Position numbers and translations under genes: made by a program. The notes under the pieces are model-generated. The model was not told the DNA's origin. It saw nothing but the letters and a program-made list of their open reading frames with translations, and ran no database searches. From NCBI GenBank assembly GCA_020849855.1, contig JADZFO010000026.1, forward strand, positions 1 to 60,066: a stretch of 60,066 nucleotides of DNA, given 5' to 3'. The stretch's first letter is position 1; every line of letters begins with the position of its first letter. Positions 27,491 to 35,895 of this stretch are shown here, piece by piece. The DNA comes from a bacterium (GTDB lineage: Bacteria > 4484-113 > JAFGCY01).

Positions 27491-28408
27491 TTGGAGGGTC
27501 GTCCACTGAAGATCGGCATTCTGTCGCGCAAGGCGTCGCTTTACAGCACGCGGCGCCTGAAGGAAGCGGCGGAGAAGCGCGGACACGAGGTTTCGATCCG
27601 CGACTACCTGCGCTGCTACATGAACATCACCGCGCATCATCCTGAGGTGATGTACGGCGGCATCCAGCTGCAGTTTGACGCCATCATCCCGCGTATCGCC
27701 GCCAGCTATACCTTTTATGGCACGGCGGTGGTGAGGCAGTTTGAGATGATGGGCACCTATTCCTGCAACGAGAGCCAGGCCATCAGCCGCAGCCGCGACA
27801 AGCTGCGCACCCTGCAGCTGCTGAGCCGCGACGGCATCGGCCTGCCGGTGACCGGCTTCGCGCACAACGTGCATGACATCGACAGCATCATCGACCTGGC
27901 GGGCAAGCCGCCGATCATCGTCAAGCTGCTGGAAGGCACTCAGGGCGTGGGCGTGGTGCTGGCCGAGACGCGCAAGGCGGCGGAATCGGTGATCATGGCC
28001 TTCCGCCAGCTTGACGCCAACATCCTGGTGCAGGAGTTCATCAAGGAAGCCCAGGGCGCCGACATCCGCGCGATTGTCGTCGGCGGGCGCGTGGTGGCGG
28101 CGATGCACCGCCAGGGGCCGCCGGGCGAGTTCCGCAGCAACCTGCACCGCGGCGGCACCGCCAGCAAGGTGAAGCTGACGCCGGAAGAGCGCAGCATTGC
28201 CGTGCGCGCGGCGCGGGCGGTGGGCCTCTCGGTGGCCGGCGTGGACATGCTGAGGAGCAACCACGGCCCGGTGGTGATGGAGGTCAACTCCAGCCCGGGG
28301 CTTGAGGGCATCGAGACGGCGACTGGCATAGACGTGGCCGGCAAGATCATTGAGCTGATCGAGAAGAACTACCACACCGGCGGCAACCGCGACAGGATCG
28401 GGAAGTAG
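27491..28408 (+). CDS. rimK: RimK-family ATP-grasp glutamate ligase
   Basis: 305 residues of the RimK alpha-L-glutamate ligase family, which adds glutamates to the C-terminus of ribosomal protein S6 or makes poly-alpha-glutamate. N-terminal [17 protein letters not shown], the ATP-grasp loop [37 protein letters not shown] and the metal-binding [15 protein letters not shown] are intact. Two starts are plausible: TTG 27491 with GGAGG at seven bases, or CTG 27506 with GGAGGG at seven bases, the latter placing KIGILSR directly at the N-terminus as in homologues. Co-transcribed with rimB. Confidence 0.93.
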   Translation: MEGRPLKIGILSRKASLYSTRRLKEAAEKRGHEVSIRDYLRCYMNITAHHPEVMYGGIQLQFDAIIPRIAASYTFYGTAVVRQFEMMGTYSCNESQAISRSRDKLRTLQLLSRDGIGLPVTGFAHNVHDIDSIIDLAGKPPIIVKLLEGTQGVGVVLAETRKAAESVIMAFRQLDANILVQEFIKEAQGADIRAIVVGGRVVAAMHRQGPPGEFRSNLHRGGTASKVKLTPEERSIAVRAARAVGLSVAGVDMLRSNHGPVVMEVNSSPGLEGIETATGIDVAGKIIELIEKNYHTGGNRDRIGK

Positions 28409-28434
28409 GCGCAGAGCCGCAGACTTCGCTGTGC

Positions 28435-28440
28435 TATATT
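28435..28440 (+). promoter_or_regulatory. -10 TATATT of the exported-protein trio
   Basis: TGC-TATATT followed by a leader of about 60 bases with GGAGGTG before ATG 28504. Confidence 0.6.
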
Positions 28441-28503
28441 GCCCGCAGGCGCGGAGCGCAGAAGCTGCCGGGGGGCAAAACAGCCAAGTGGAGGTGACTT
28501 TCG

Positions 28504-29151
28504 ATGCTCTGTTTCAGGCTGCTGCTGACAGCCATCCTGGCCCTGCTGAGCACGCCGGCGCTGCTGCTCGCCGCCGAGACCCCCGAGACACAGGCCGCGC
28601 CTGAGTTTGCCTACTTCGTTCAGATGGGCGGGCTGCGCGAGGGCCGCACGACCACCTGGATCTCAACCAGGCTGGACCCCGGAAATGCCGAGTCGGTCTT
28701 CCAGAGCGGCTATAACCGCATCGGGGTGGAGGCGAATGCCGGCTTTTTTGAATGGAAGTACGGGCTGTGCGGTTGTGTGAAGCTACTGGCCGCGCCACAA
28801 AGCAAGGAGATCGTCCGGGGGCCTGCCCTGCAGGCGGCCCTTGCACATGGCAGGCGCTATGAAATCGGGGATGTGGAGATTGAGGTTTACGCGCCAGGGG
28901 TGGACGAGTTCCAGTTCAAGATCTGGCGCCTGGACATCAGCGGGCTGACTGACACCGAGCTGATGCAGCTTTGCGCGCAGCAGGAAGACCGCGACGGTGA
29001 CGGCTTCAATGACCCGCCGGGCAAGCAGATCGGCTCGCTGCGCTGGGAGATCGACTGCCCGGAGCTGGGCTATCTGCGCGACATTGAAATCACGGCGGAC
29101 GTTTTGCGCGAGATGCAGTTTGGCCTGCGGGGCCACAGCGGAGGCGAGTGA
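28504..29151 (+). CDS. Exported protein of a tandem family, member 1, with EF-hand-like loop
   Basis: 215 residues: signal peptide (1-24), then APEFAYFVQMGGL, a YEIGDVEIEVYAPG strand pair, an Asp-rich loop EDRDGDGFNDPPG like a single calcium-binding EF-hand/dockerin loop, and a conserved end WEIDCPELGYLRDIEITA ... LREMQFG. Two Cys are in CGCV near residue 93. GGAGGTG precedes the ATG. Its stop overlaps the start of the paralog at 29151. No known family recognised; probably periplasmic or surface-located. Confidence 0.78.
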   Translation: MLCFRLLLTAILALLSTPALLLAAETPETQAAPEFAYFVQMGGLREGRTTTWISTRLDPGNAESVFQSGYNRIGVEANAGFFEWKYGLCGCVKLLAAPQSKEIVRGPALQAALAHGRRYEIGDVEIEVYAPGVDEFQFKIWRLDISGLTDTELMQLCAQQEDRDGDGFNDPPGKQIGSLRWEIDCPELGYLRDIEITADVLREMQFGLRGHSGGE

Positions 29152-29798
29152 TGTCCGGGGGCATTCTGCGCCTCAGTATGGCCCTACTGCTTGCAGGAGT
29201 TCTTGCGCTGGGCAGGCTGCCTGTGCCTGCCGGCCAGGCACGGGCCGAGGAGGCCGCAGCCGCGCCTGAGTTTGCCTACCTTGTGGACCTGCGGCTTTTC
29301 AAGACCGGGGAGTTCTTTCTGGGCGGTCCACTGCTGATCCATCCCGGGCAGCCCTGGAGCAGCTTAGGCAACTTCGACCGCCAGATCACTGATGGCTTCT
29401 TCACCATGCGCTATGACCTCTTCGCTGCGATGCGCGTTGCTGGCAGCGGAGCTGAATATCCCGAATGGGCCGGGCCGGCCGACCGTACGGCCATCGACAG
29501 CGCGCAGCGCTTCCAGCTTGGCGAGCTGGATATCCGGGTCTTCGCCCCGGCAGCCGAACGCTGCCGGATCAGCGCCTGGCGCGTGGCCCTTGCCGGCCGC
29601 AGCCTCGAGGAGATCGCGGCGCTGAGCAGCGATCCGGCGATTGGCGAAGACGGCGACGGCGACGGACGGCCCGACGGGCCGGGACAGTACCTTGGCACCC
29701 TGGACTGGGATATCTCCACGCCGGAGCTGGGCTATATCCGCGACCGCGAGGTGACGGCGGAAGAGCTGCGCGAGATGCAGTTCGGCGTGGGCCAGTAG
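29151..29798 (+). CDS. Exported protein of the tandem family, member 2
   Basis: 215 residues, clear paralog of the preceding gene: APEFAYLVDLRL, FQLGELDIRVFAPAAERC, loop EDGDGDGRPDGPG and end WDISTPELGYIRDREVTA ... LREMQFGVGQ. Signal peptide 1-32. The start is ATG 29151, overlapping TGA of member 1 by one base; GTG 29148 is an in-frame alternative. GGAG is within the end of member 1, so the two are translationally coupled. The calcium-type loop and final signature are the most conserved parts between the two, so they probably carry the function. Confidence 0.78.
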   Translation: MSGGILRLSMALLLAGVLALGRLPVPAGQARAEEAAAAPEFAYLVDLRLFKTGEFFLGGPLLIHPGQPWSSLGNFDRQITDGFFTMRYDLFAAMRVAGSGAEYPEWAGPADRTAIDSAQRFQLGELDIRVFAPAAERCRISAWRVALAGRSLEEIAALSSDPAIGEDGDGDGRPDGPGQYLGTLDWDISTPELGYIRDREVTAEELREMQFGVGQ

Positions 29799-29862
29799 TC
29801 GACAAGAGTTTCCATAGTCCTGAGCCCAATGCGGCTCATTCGCACGAGTTAGGAGGATCAAT

Positions 29863-30495
29863 ATGCACCATGCTTTCAAGTATGCACTCGCTTCGCTTGG
29901 CCTTGCGGCTCTTGTTCAGGGGCCGGCTATGGCTGAACAGACATCTGCTCATGCACCGCAGTCCGCTACCGGGATGTCTGCCCCCGCGCAGGCTCCAGAC
30001 CTCAGCAACAGACGGCAGTATGCCGTCGAGCTAAAGCTTTTTGGCGAAAGCGACAAACTGCTGACCGAAACCTCAATCGCTGTACTGGACGGCCTGCCGG
30101 GCATGATCGAATCAAGCAGCAACCGGATGGAGCAGAGCAGCGATGGGAACATGCGGCCGTTCCAGAACCTCAAGATGATGGTGGTGATCGAAACCGGTTC
30201 AAGCTGCTGCTGGCCCAGTCTGGAGAACACTCGCGAAATAGTCGACGAGGCCCTGTGGCAGTCCGAGATCGTCGAGGTCGGGCCGGCAACCTTATGGATC
30301 TACCACCCGGACGCCGAGCGCTATGAGGTAAGCATCAGCGAGATGGTGGTCGACGACAGCATGCAGACCAAGGAGATCATCCCTTGTGGCAGCGCCTGCG
30401 GCTGGCTGTCATGCATGGAGCCGATCGAGCCGCAGTTGGTGCCTGAAGACGCGGGAGTTGGCGGCGGAAGCGTTAACTGGCAAAAGGGCAACTAG
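29863..30495 (+). CDS. Exported protein, probable distant third member
   Basis: 210 residues with signal peptide (1-24, AMAEQ) and TAGGAGG six bases before ATG. The layout follows the two preceding proteins: an early YAVELKLFGESDKL strand (cf. FAYLVDLRLFKTG), VGPATLWIYHPDAERYEVSI in the place of the DIRVFAPAAERC segment, and similar length, but the Asp-rich loop is missing. It has paired Cys residues (SSCCW; then CGSACGWLSC). By position and layout it is probably a diverged paralog; the sequence identity is low. Confidence 0.65.
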   Translation: MHHAFKYALASLGLAALVQGPAMAEQTSAHAPQSATGMSAPAQAPDLSNRRQYAVELKLFGESDKLLTETSIAVLDGLPGMIESSSNRMEQSSDGNMRPFQNLKMMVVIETGSSCCWPSLENTREIVDEALWQSEIVEVGPATLWIYHPDAERYEVSISEMVVDDSMQTKEIIPCGSACGWLSCMEPIEPQLVPEDAGVGGGSVNWQKGN

Positions 30496-30529
30496 TAAGC
30501 CGCGGACTGCACAGGGCAGTCAGGGCAGG

Positions 30530-31117
30530 CTAGCCGCCTGCGGCGCGCTCGCCACGGGGCCGCCGCGGCGCATCCCGGGTGAAGAGCATGCTGACGCCGT
30601 CCTCGGTGGCCTGCAGCGTGATGCCGTCGCGCGAGCTGTCGCTGAGCAGCAGGTTCTGCCACATCACCTCCTGCTTGTTCTTGTCGCCGTCCACATCGTT
30701 GATGTCGCGGGTGAGCTGCTCCGAGACGCGCGATTTGTACCAGCCGCGGTCGTACTCGTGGCGGATCGAGGCGCTGAGCAGCTTGAAGATCCGCAGCGAG
30801 CGCGGCAGGTCCGGCGCGGGGTTGTCGATGCTGAGGCTGACCTGGTCGAGTGTCGCGCCGGTGTAGCTGGACAGGGTCAGGCCGGCCGTGTAGTCCTGGC
30901 CGCCGATGCGCAGCTGCAGGCTGCCCTTGAGGATGTCCTCGTCGTTGAAAGTGCCGGGCTGCATGTCGCTGCTGTCGACGGCGGAAAAAGGCATGCCCAG
31001 CAGGTACTGGTTGAAGCCGGCGACGTCCTGTGGACCGCCGGCGGTCCTGAAGGCGGGTGCGCCGCCAGCGCCGCAGGAAAGCAGGAACACAAGAAGAAGA
31101 CAGGACAGCTTTTGCAT
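30530..31117 (-). CDS. Lipoprotein, unknown function
   Basis: 195 residues. MQKLSCLLLVFLLSCGAGG gives a lipobox at Cys15. ATG 31117 has TACAAT exactly six bases upstream, so it is leaderless; upstream in-frame codons run into non-coding sequence. The body is beta-rich with an Asp-rich segment RDINDVDGDKNKQE that resembles a calcium-binding loop, comparable with the loops in the exported pair at 28504 and 29151, towards which this gene converges. Ends in an Arg/Pro-rich tail. Not recognised. Confidence 0.72.
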   Translation of the reverse strand: MQKLSCLLLVFLLSCGAGGAPAFRTAGGPQDVAGFNQYLLGMPFSAVDSSDMQPGTFNDEDILKGSLQLRIGGQDYTAGLTLSSYTGATLDQVSLSIDNPAPDLPRSLRIFKLLSASIRHEYDRGWYKSRVSEQLTRDINDVDGDKNKQEVMWQNLLLSDSSRDGITLQATEDGVSMLFTRDAPRRPRGERAAGG

Positions 31118-31123
31118 GCCCTG

Positions 31124-31129
31124 ATTGTA
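31124..31129 (-). promoter_or_regulatory. Leaderless -10 TACAAT of the lipoprotein gene
   Basis: Minus strand TACAAT, six bases, ATG 31117. Confidence 0.7.
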
Positions 31130-31248
31130 GAAGAAGTGTGCAAACGTGCAAGCACCTTTCAGATTGAGTGCGGGCCTGAGTCCCGCGATCTTCAACCCCG
31201 GCGCTGTACAGCTGCGGGAGGCAGCCGCGCTCCATCCTGAGCCGCCCC

Positions 31249-31254
31249 TACAAT
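31249..31254 (+). promoter_or_regulatory. Repeat-derived leaderless -10 TACAAT
   Basis: The degenerate REP-like end GCCGCCCCTAC followed by AAT makes TACAAT exactly six bases before ATG 31261. No other promoter sequence is seen. Confidence 0.65.
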
Positions 31255-31260
31255 AGGCGC

Positions 31261-32319
31261 ATGTCCATCCCCGAGACAATGAAGGCTGTGCGCATCCATG
31301 CGCATGGCGGGCCGGAAGTGCTGCGCTATGAGGACGCCCCGGTGCCGCAGCCGGGCCACGGCCAGGTGCTGGTAAAGGTGCGCGCCTGCGCGCTGAACCA
31401 CCTGGACATCTGGAACCGCATCGGCGCGCGCGGCTGGTCGCTGCCGATGCCGCACATCCTGGGCAGCGACATCGCCGGCGAGGTTGCTGCGCTTGGCCCC
31501 GGCGTGAGCCACATCGCTGAGGGGATGGAGTGCTTCCTGCACCCGGGCCTGCCGGGCGGGCCGAGCCTGGAGCGACTGCGCGGCGACGACAACATCGCCG
31601 CCGACTACCGCATCCTGGGCCAGCTTGTCGACGGCGGCAACGCCGAGTATGTGCTGGCCCCGGCGGACAACGTGCTGCCGCGCCCAGCCGGCCTGAGCTG
31701 GGAGGAGTGCGCGGCTTTCCCGCTGACCTTCCTGACCGCCTGGCACATGCTGGGCAGCCGCCGGGCGGGCCTGCGGGCCGGTGAGAGCGTGCTGGTCATC
31801 GGCGCCGGCAGCGGCGTGGGGGCGGCGGCGATCCAGATCGCGCGGGCCAGGGGCGCGGCGCAGATCATCACCACCGCCGGCGGGCCGAAGAAGGTCAAGC
31901 TGGCCCAGGGCCTGGGCGCGGACGCGGTGATCGACCACCACGAGCGCGCCGGCGAGCTGCACAAGGCGGTCTATGAGCTGACCGGGGGCCGCGGCGTGGA
32001 CGTGGTGGTGGAGCATGTCGGCGCGGCGGTCTTCATGCAGTGCGTCAAGGCACTGCGCCGCGGCGGGCGCCTGGTCAGCTGCGGCACCACGACGGGCGGG
32101 CAGTTTGAGCTGGACGCGCAGATGATGTATGCCAAGCACCTGACCCTGATGGGCTCCTTCATGGGCAGCATGAGCGAGACCCTGGAGTATCTGCCCCTGC
32201 TGGAGAAGGGTCTGCTGAGGCCGGTGGTGGACAAGGTCTTTCCGTTGAGCGAGACGGCCGCGGCCCATGAGCGCATGGAGGCCGGCGAGCACTTCGGCAA
32301 GATTGTGCTTGTGCCGTGA
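31261..32319 (+). CDS. Medium-chain dehydrogenase/reductase (zinc-type alcohol dehydrogenase-like)
   Basis: 352 residues of the MDR superfamily. GroES-like domain with HGGPEVLRYEDAPVPQPG, HILGSDIAGEVAALGPG and EYVLAPADNVLPRPAGLSW; Rossmann domain with GAGSGVGAAAIQIARARGA. The PEVL start and ERAGELHKAVYELTGGRGVD are quinone-oxidoreductase-like, while the acidic/His catalytic region (NHLDIWNR) and loss of the four-Cys structural zinc lobe suggest a non-structural-zinc member. NADPH is likely; substrate unknown. Single gene, leaderless. Confidence 0.9.
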   Translation: MSIPETMKAVRIHAHGGPEVLRYEDAPVPQPGHGQVLVKVRACALNHLDIWNRIGARGWSLPMPHILGSDIAGEVAALGPGVSHIAEGMECFLHPGLPGGPSLERLRGDDNIAADYRILGQLVDGGNAEYVLAPADNVLPRPAGLSWEECAAFPLTFLTAWHMLGSRRAGLRAGESVLVIGAGSGVGAAAIQIARARGAAQIITTAGGPKKVKLAQGLGADAVIDHHERAGELHKAVYELTGGRGVDVVVEHVGAAVFMQCVKALRRGGRLVSCGTTTGGQFELDAQMMYAKHLTLMGSFMGSMSETLEYLPLLEKGLLRPVVDKVFPLSETAAAHERMEAGEHFGKIVLVP

Positions 32320-32440
32320 CGCGTTTAAGCGCTGTGTTTGACGTCGAATGTCGGATGTCTGAACCGGCAGGATCCAACGAATTGGTGTTTCTGACCAATC
32401 ACTGCTAATCATATCTCGTCGGTGGAACGGACTTCTCCGA

Positions 32441-32462
32441 CCTTCGACTTTCGACTTTCGAC
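32441..32462. repeat. Heptamer tandem repeat TTCGACT
   Basis: Three copies of TTCGACT. Downstream, CGCTGCCACGGGG is directly repeated at 32467-32479 and 32499-32511. Otherwise 32320-32524 is without features. Confidence 0.6.
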
Positions 32463-32524
32463 ATCGCGCTGCCACGGGGTCGGCGCTACTGAGGTTCCGC
32501 TGCCACGGGGGGGCGGCGTGTTTT

Positions 32525-32574
32525 TGTAGGGGCGGGTCTTGACCCGCCTTCCCCTGCAGCATCGCGGGTGCCGA
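32525..32574. repeat. REP-like palindrome 3' of RAYT copy 3, GGCGGGTC family
   Basis: GTAG-GGGCGGGTCTTGACCCGCC (32525-32548) plus a partial GCGGGTGCCGACCCGCC (about 32564-32580) adjoin the stop codon of the transposase. Confidence 0.88.
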
Positions 32575-32581
32575 CCCGCCA

Positions 32582-33127
32582 TCAATTGCGCAGGACACCA
32601 CCAATGCGCTTGTAAAGCTCATTCTCGCCGCTTCGCTTTGCATTCTCCCGATCAAGGTGCCAGGCCCGCGGGTTGTTCTGAATGTACTCGCGACAGAGGT
32701 ACAGCTCTTCCTCGCTGCGGACCACGTGTTCATAGAAGCCGCGCTGCCACACTTCAAACAGGGCGTCGCCAATGAGTTTCCGCCATTCCCTGGTAACGCC
32801 TGACTTGAAAAGACCGACGACGGTTGTGACCGGAACAACCTTCCTGGCGGCGCGCTCGGCAGCGCTGAGACTGGGGTCGTAGTAGTTGGTCAACAGCAGG
32901 TGTATGTGGTTTGGCATGATGACCATGTCGCCCAGATCGAAGCCAAGCTGGTGCTTGGGGATGCCCTCGATATGCGAGGCGAGCATTTCGCCGAGCTGGG
33001 TTGGGACCAGACGACCATCCTCAATCGCGCCAAAGAGTTGCCGCCGCTGGGATGAACAGACGGTGATGAAGTAAGCACCGTAGGAGGAGTAGTCAAAGTT
33101 CTTTAGGCGTACGTTCTTTCGCAGCAT
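32582..33127 (-). CDS. REP-associated tyrosine transposase (RAYT), copy 3
   Basis: 181 residues: YGAYFITVCSSQRRQLFG, HUH motif MPNHIHLLL, YEHVVRSEEELYL and tyrosine helix YIQNNPRAWHLDREN. The start is ATG 33127, six bases after TATCTT; the frame is open for 22 more codons upstream, but these run through REP sequence. Both flanks carry the GGCGGGTC/GACCCGCC palindrome family (32525-32574 and 33150-33302), different from that around RAYT copy 2. Intact. Confidence 0.93.
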   Translation of the reverse strand: MLRKNVRLKNFDYSSYGAYFITVCSSQRRQLFGAIEDGRLVPTQLGEMLASHIEGIPKHQLGFDLGDMVIMPNHIHLLLTNYYDPSLSAAERAARKVVPVTTVVGLFKSGVTREWRKLIGDALFEVWQRGFYEHVVRSEEELYLCREYIQNNPRAWHLDRENAKRSGENELYKRIGGVLRN

Positions 33128-33133
33128 TGTGGA

Positions 33134-33139
33134 AAGATA
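33134..33139 (-). promoter_or_regulatory. Leaderless -10 TATCTT of RAYT copy 3
   Basis: Minus strand TATCTT, six bases, ATG 33127. Confidence 0.6.
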
Positions 33140-33149
33140 GCAGGGTGCC

Positions 33150-33302
33150 CAAGGCGGGTCAAGACCGGCGAATGAGATGGGAAGGCGGGTCAAGACCCGC
33201 CCCTACGAGGCGCGAGGCGGGTCAAAACCCGCCCCTACGAGGCGCGAGGCGGGTCAAGACCCGCCCCTACGAGGCGCGAGGCGGGTCAAGACCCGCCCCT
33301 AC
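33150..33302. repeat. Tandem REP-like array, GGCGGGTC family
   Basis: Four palindromes GGCGGGTC-AA-GACCCGCC followed by CCTAC (starts 33184, 33216, 33248, 33280) at exactly 32-base period with the fixed spacer GAGGCGCGA, plus a decayed copy at 33152. The second has an AA-for-GA change in its loop. The final CTAC supplies the TAG stop of the lytic transglycosylase. Confidence 0.95.
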
Positions 33303-35815
33303 TGGCTCTCCAGCCACTTATAGATCTTGTAGTACTTGTAAACCAGCAGCACATAGGTTTCGTTCTGCTCGTTGGGCAGCACGCTTGTGAACAGCACCGG
33401 GTCGGCGTTCGGGTAGAGGCCCTTCCACTTCTGGTAGTTGGCCGGGCCGCCGTTATAGCAGTGCAGGATCGCCCGTACGCCGCTGTCGCTGTCCGGGTCG
33501 ACGCCCAGCTGCTGCGCCAGGCTCTGGATGTACTCCGCCCCGAGGCGGATGTTCACCTGCGGCTCAAGGCGCCGGGCGAAGTAATCCGCCGGCAGGCCGC
33601 GGGCGTCAATCAGGAAGCGCACCGTGCCCGGCATCACCTGCATCAGGCCCTCGGCCCCGACCCAGCTTTCATTGTCCTGGCGGAAGGCGCTCTCTTTCTT
33701 CATGATCGCGTAGATCAGCGCCGGGTCTACCCCGGTCGCGGATGCCGCCGCCTGGACTTCTTCGCCGAAGGGCTGGGGGTAGGCCTGGGACAGGACGTAG
33801 TCCAGCACCGCGCGTTCCTGGATCATCCAGCTTTCCAGCACCTCAGTGGCCGCGTCCTGCAGGTTGGCGGTGGATGCCGTGTCGGCCATGAAGCGCAGGC
33901 GGAGATAAGGCAGCAGGCCGCCACTCATCGCCGGGTCAGTTCCGCCGGTGGCCTCCAGCGCTTCATCAGCCAGGCCCAGGCCGGCCAGGTATTCGCAGCC
34001 CTGCTGCGCCATGGAGCCGCTGCCGCTGCTGAGGCTGAGCCACTGCGAGCCGGCCTGCGGCTGCAGGCCCTCCTTGCGGGCCAGTTCGTAGTAGTTCCAG
34101 TTCTGCATGCGCGCAGCGCGGCCGCGGGAATCAGAGGCCCCGGAGAGATACTCGTTCCAGAAGTTGCAGACATCGCCAAGGCGCAGGGCGGTGTCTTCAT
34201 CCAGCTCCCCGGTCTTGCCGGTTTCGATCTTCTCCAGCACGCTGCCGGCCAGTTGCCTGGCCTCGCTGCCGCGCCCGAGATGGATCAGCAGCGGGATGTA
34301 CTCCTCGACCGCCTTGGCATAGCCGGGCCTGAAGCTGTGCTGCTGCACGACCTGCTGCAGATAGCCGATTGCCGCGTCGATGTTCAGCGGCTCCTGGACT
34401 TCCTTTAGCACGTGGTAGCACTGGTACAGGGCCTCGGCCTGATGCTCGCCGGCAAGCTTGCCGCAGCTCTTGTAGTAGGCCAGGGCTTCGTTCCACTGCT
34501 CCTTTCCCTGCATCAGCTCGGCGTATTCCCAGTAGACCGCGCCAAGCTCGCTGTCATCAATACCGCCGAGGTTGACCTGGGTCATCAGGTTCTTCAGCCG
34601 TGCGCTGTCGCCCAGGCGGCGGTAGCACTGCGCCAGCCCAAGCGCGACCTGGGCGTCGTTGTCTTTGGCCAGGCCGGCCTTGTGCAGCTCGCGCAGCGCG
34701 CCGGCGAAGCGGGCCAGGAGTTCCTTATCCTGTGTACACTGCGCCAGCGCCGGGCCGAAGCCGGCGTGCAGCTCCCAGTTAAGGCGTTTGCCGGAGTCCA
34801 GCGCGCCATCGACCTGGCCCTTCAATGCGGCGGCCAGTGCGTCCAGCGCCAGTGTGCCGGACTCCTCGGCGCCCGGGTCGGCAGGGTCGATGGTCAGCGC
34901 AGCGGCGGCATGCCTGAAGCTCTCCTGCTGGTCAGACTTCCCCTTGAAGTAGTCGGCGAAGGCGTTGAGCGAACGCAGCAGCGCCCAGTCCACCGCCTTC
35001 AGCCCCGCGTCCCTCTTCTGCTGTGCCAGCAACAGGTCAAGCTGCTGCAGCGCGGGACGTTCATCGCTTTTGGCGGCATCGCTGCTGAGCAGCCAGGCGA
35101 TGTAGTTGTATCTCGCCTTGGCCTGCAGGCCGGCGTCAGCGCCGTCCTTGCCTTCAATCAGCGCCGTGAGCAGGCCCTCGACCTGCGCCTTCTCTTCATC
35201 CGTTCCCGCCAAGCGATAAGCCCGGGCGAGGTAGTAGTCGCGGAAGGGCCGCAGCGCCGGGGCGAGCTTCCTGGGGTCAATCGCCGCAAACTCGTTGCGC
35301 GCGCTGGCCCAGTCGCCGGACAGCGCGTGGCGGTAGCCCAGCAGATAGCGCAGCACCTGCTGGCAGGGGGTATCCGCCGTGGCCTCCCAGACCGGGTCAG
35401 AGCGCAGGTCATAGACCTTCTGCTCCAGGCTTTCCGCCCGGCTTTTCAGCACCGCGCTGCGCAGCTGTGCCAGCAGGGCGTTGTCGTCGCTGCCTTTGGC
35501 ACCGTAGAGATCCGCCAGGTAAAAGGCGCGGCCAAGGTTGCCTTCCTTCACCAGGGCGTCCAGGTAGCGCCCCAGCAGGTCGCTGTCATCCGGCCGGCTG
35601 AGCGCCTGGCGGCCCATGTCGCGGCTGGCCTCAAAGACCATGCCATAACGCAGCTTCTGCTGCGCGCTGAGCAGCTTGCGCCAGTTCAGGGCCAGCAGCA
35701 GCACGGCGGCCAGGCCCAGCAGCAGCAGGATGGCGATGACGCGGCGTGCGGCGGCGTACATCCTGTTGCGGCCCGCCCGCGCGGCCTTCATGCGTTCACG
35801 GTAGTCGCTGTTCAA
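33299..35815 (-). CDS. Membrane-anchored lytic transglycosylase (SLT family) with TPR-like repeats
   Basis: The C-terminal 170 residues are an SLT goose-lysozyme-type domain that cleaves peptidoglycan: catalytic Glu in IMKKESAF, then GLMQVMPGTV, NIRLGAEYIQSL and HCYNGGPANYQKW. N-terminal helix (about 23-45) is a membrane anchor or uncleaved signal. The 600-residue middle is helical with TPR-like ALAYYKSCGKLAGEHQAEAL units, as in Slt70. TTG 35815 is favoured because GATAAT is seven bases upstream; ATG 35791 is an alternative. The stop codon lies inside the last repeat of the array at 33150. Confidence 0.9.
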   Translation of the reverse strand: MNSDYRERMKAARAGRNRMYAAARRVIAILLLLGLAAVLLLALNWRKLLSAQQKLRYGMVFEASRDMGRQALSRPDDSDLLGRYLDALVKEGNLGRAFYLADLYGAKGSDDNALLAQLRSAVLKSRAESLEQKVYDLRSDPVWEATADTPCQQVLRYLLGYRHALSGDWASARNEFAAIDPRKLAPALRPFRDYYLARAYRLAGTDEEKAQVEGLLTALIEGKDGADAGLQAKARYNYIAWLLSSDAAKSDERPALQQLDLLLAQQKRDAGLKAVDWALLRSLNAFADYFKGKSDQQESFRHAAAALTIDPADPGAEESGTLALDALAAALKGQVDGALDSGKRLNWELHAGFGPALAQCTQDKELLARFAGALRELHKAGLAKDNDAQVALGLAQCYRRLGDSARLKNLMTQVNLGGIDDSELGAVYWEYAELMQGKEQWNEALAYYKSCGKLAGEHQAEALYQCYHVLKEVQEPLNIDAAIGYLQQVVQQHSFRPGYAKAVEEYIPLLIHLGRGSEARQLAGSVLEKIETGKTGELDEDTALRLGDVCNFWNEYLSGASDSRGRAARMQNWNYYELARKEGLQPQAGSQWLSLSSGSGSMAQQGCEYLAGLGLADEALEATGGTDPAMSGGLLPYLRLRFMADTASTANLQDAATEVLESWMIQERAVLDYVLSQAYPQPFGEEVQAAASATGVDPALIYAIMKKESAFRQDNESWVGAEGLMQVMPGTVRFLIDARGLPADYFARRLEPQVNIRLGAEYIQSLAQQLGVDPDSDSGVRAILHCYNGGPANYQKWKGLYPNADPVLFTSVLPNEQNETYVLLVYKYYKIYKWLESQ

Positions 35816-35822
35816 GACTGGG

Positions 35823-35828
35823 ATTATC
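35823..35828 (-). promoter_or_regulatory. -10 GATAAT of the lytic transglycosylase
   Basis: Minus strand GATAAT seven bases before TTG 35815. Confidence 0.45.
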
Positions 35829-35895
35829 CGCAAAGCCGCGCCGGCTGGCTAGTTGACAGATTCGCGGGAGCGGGCGGGCGGGCGGTAGGGCGGGC

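Noticed and set aside
33184-33302. Regular 32-base array resembling a CRISPR
   Set aside because: The unit is itself a palindrome and the 9-base spacer is identical (GAGGCGCGA) in every copy; CRISPR spacers differ. No cas gene is near.
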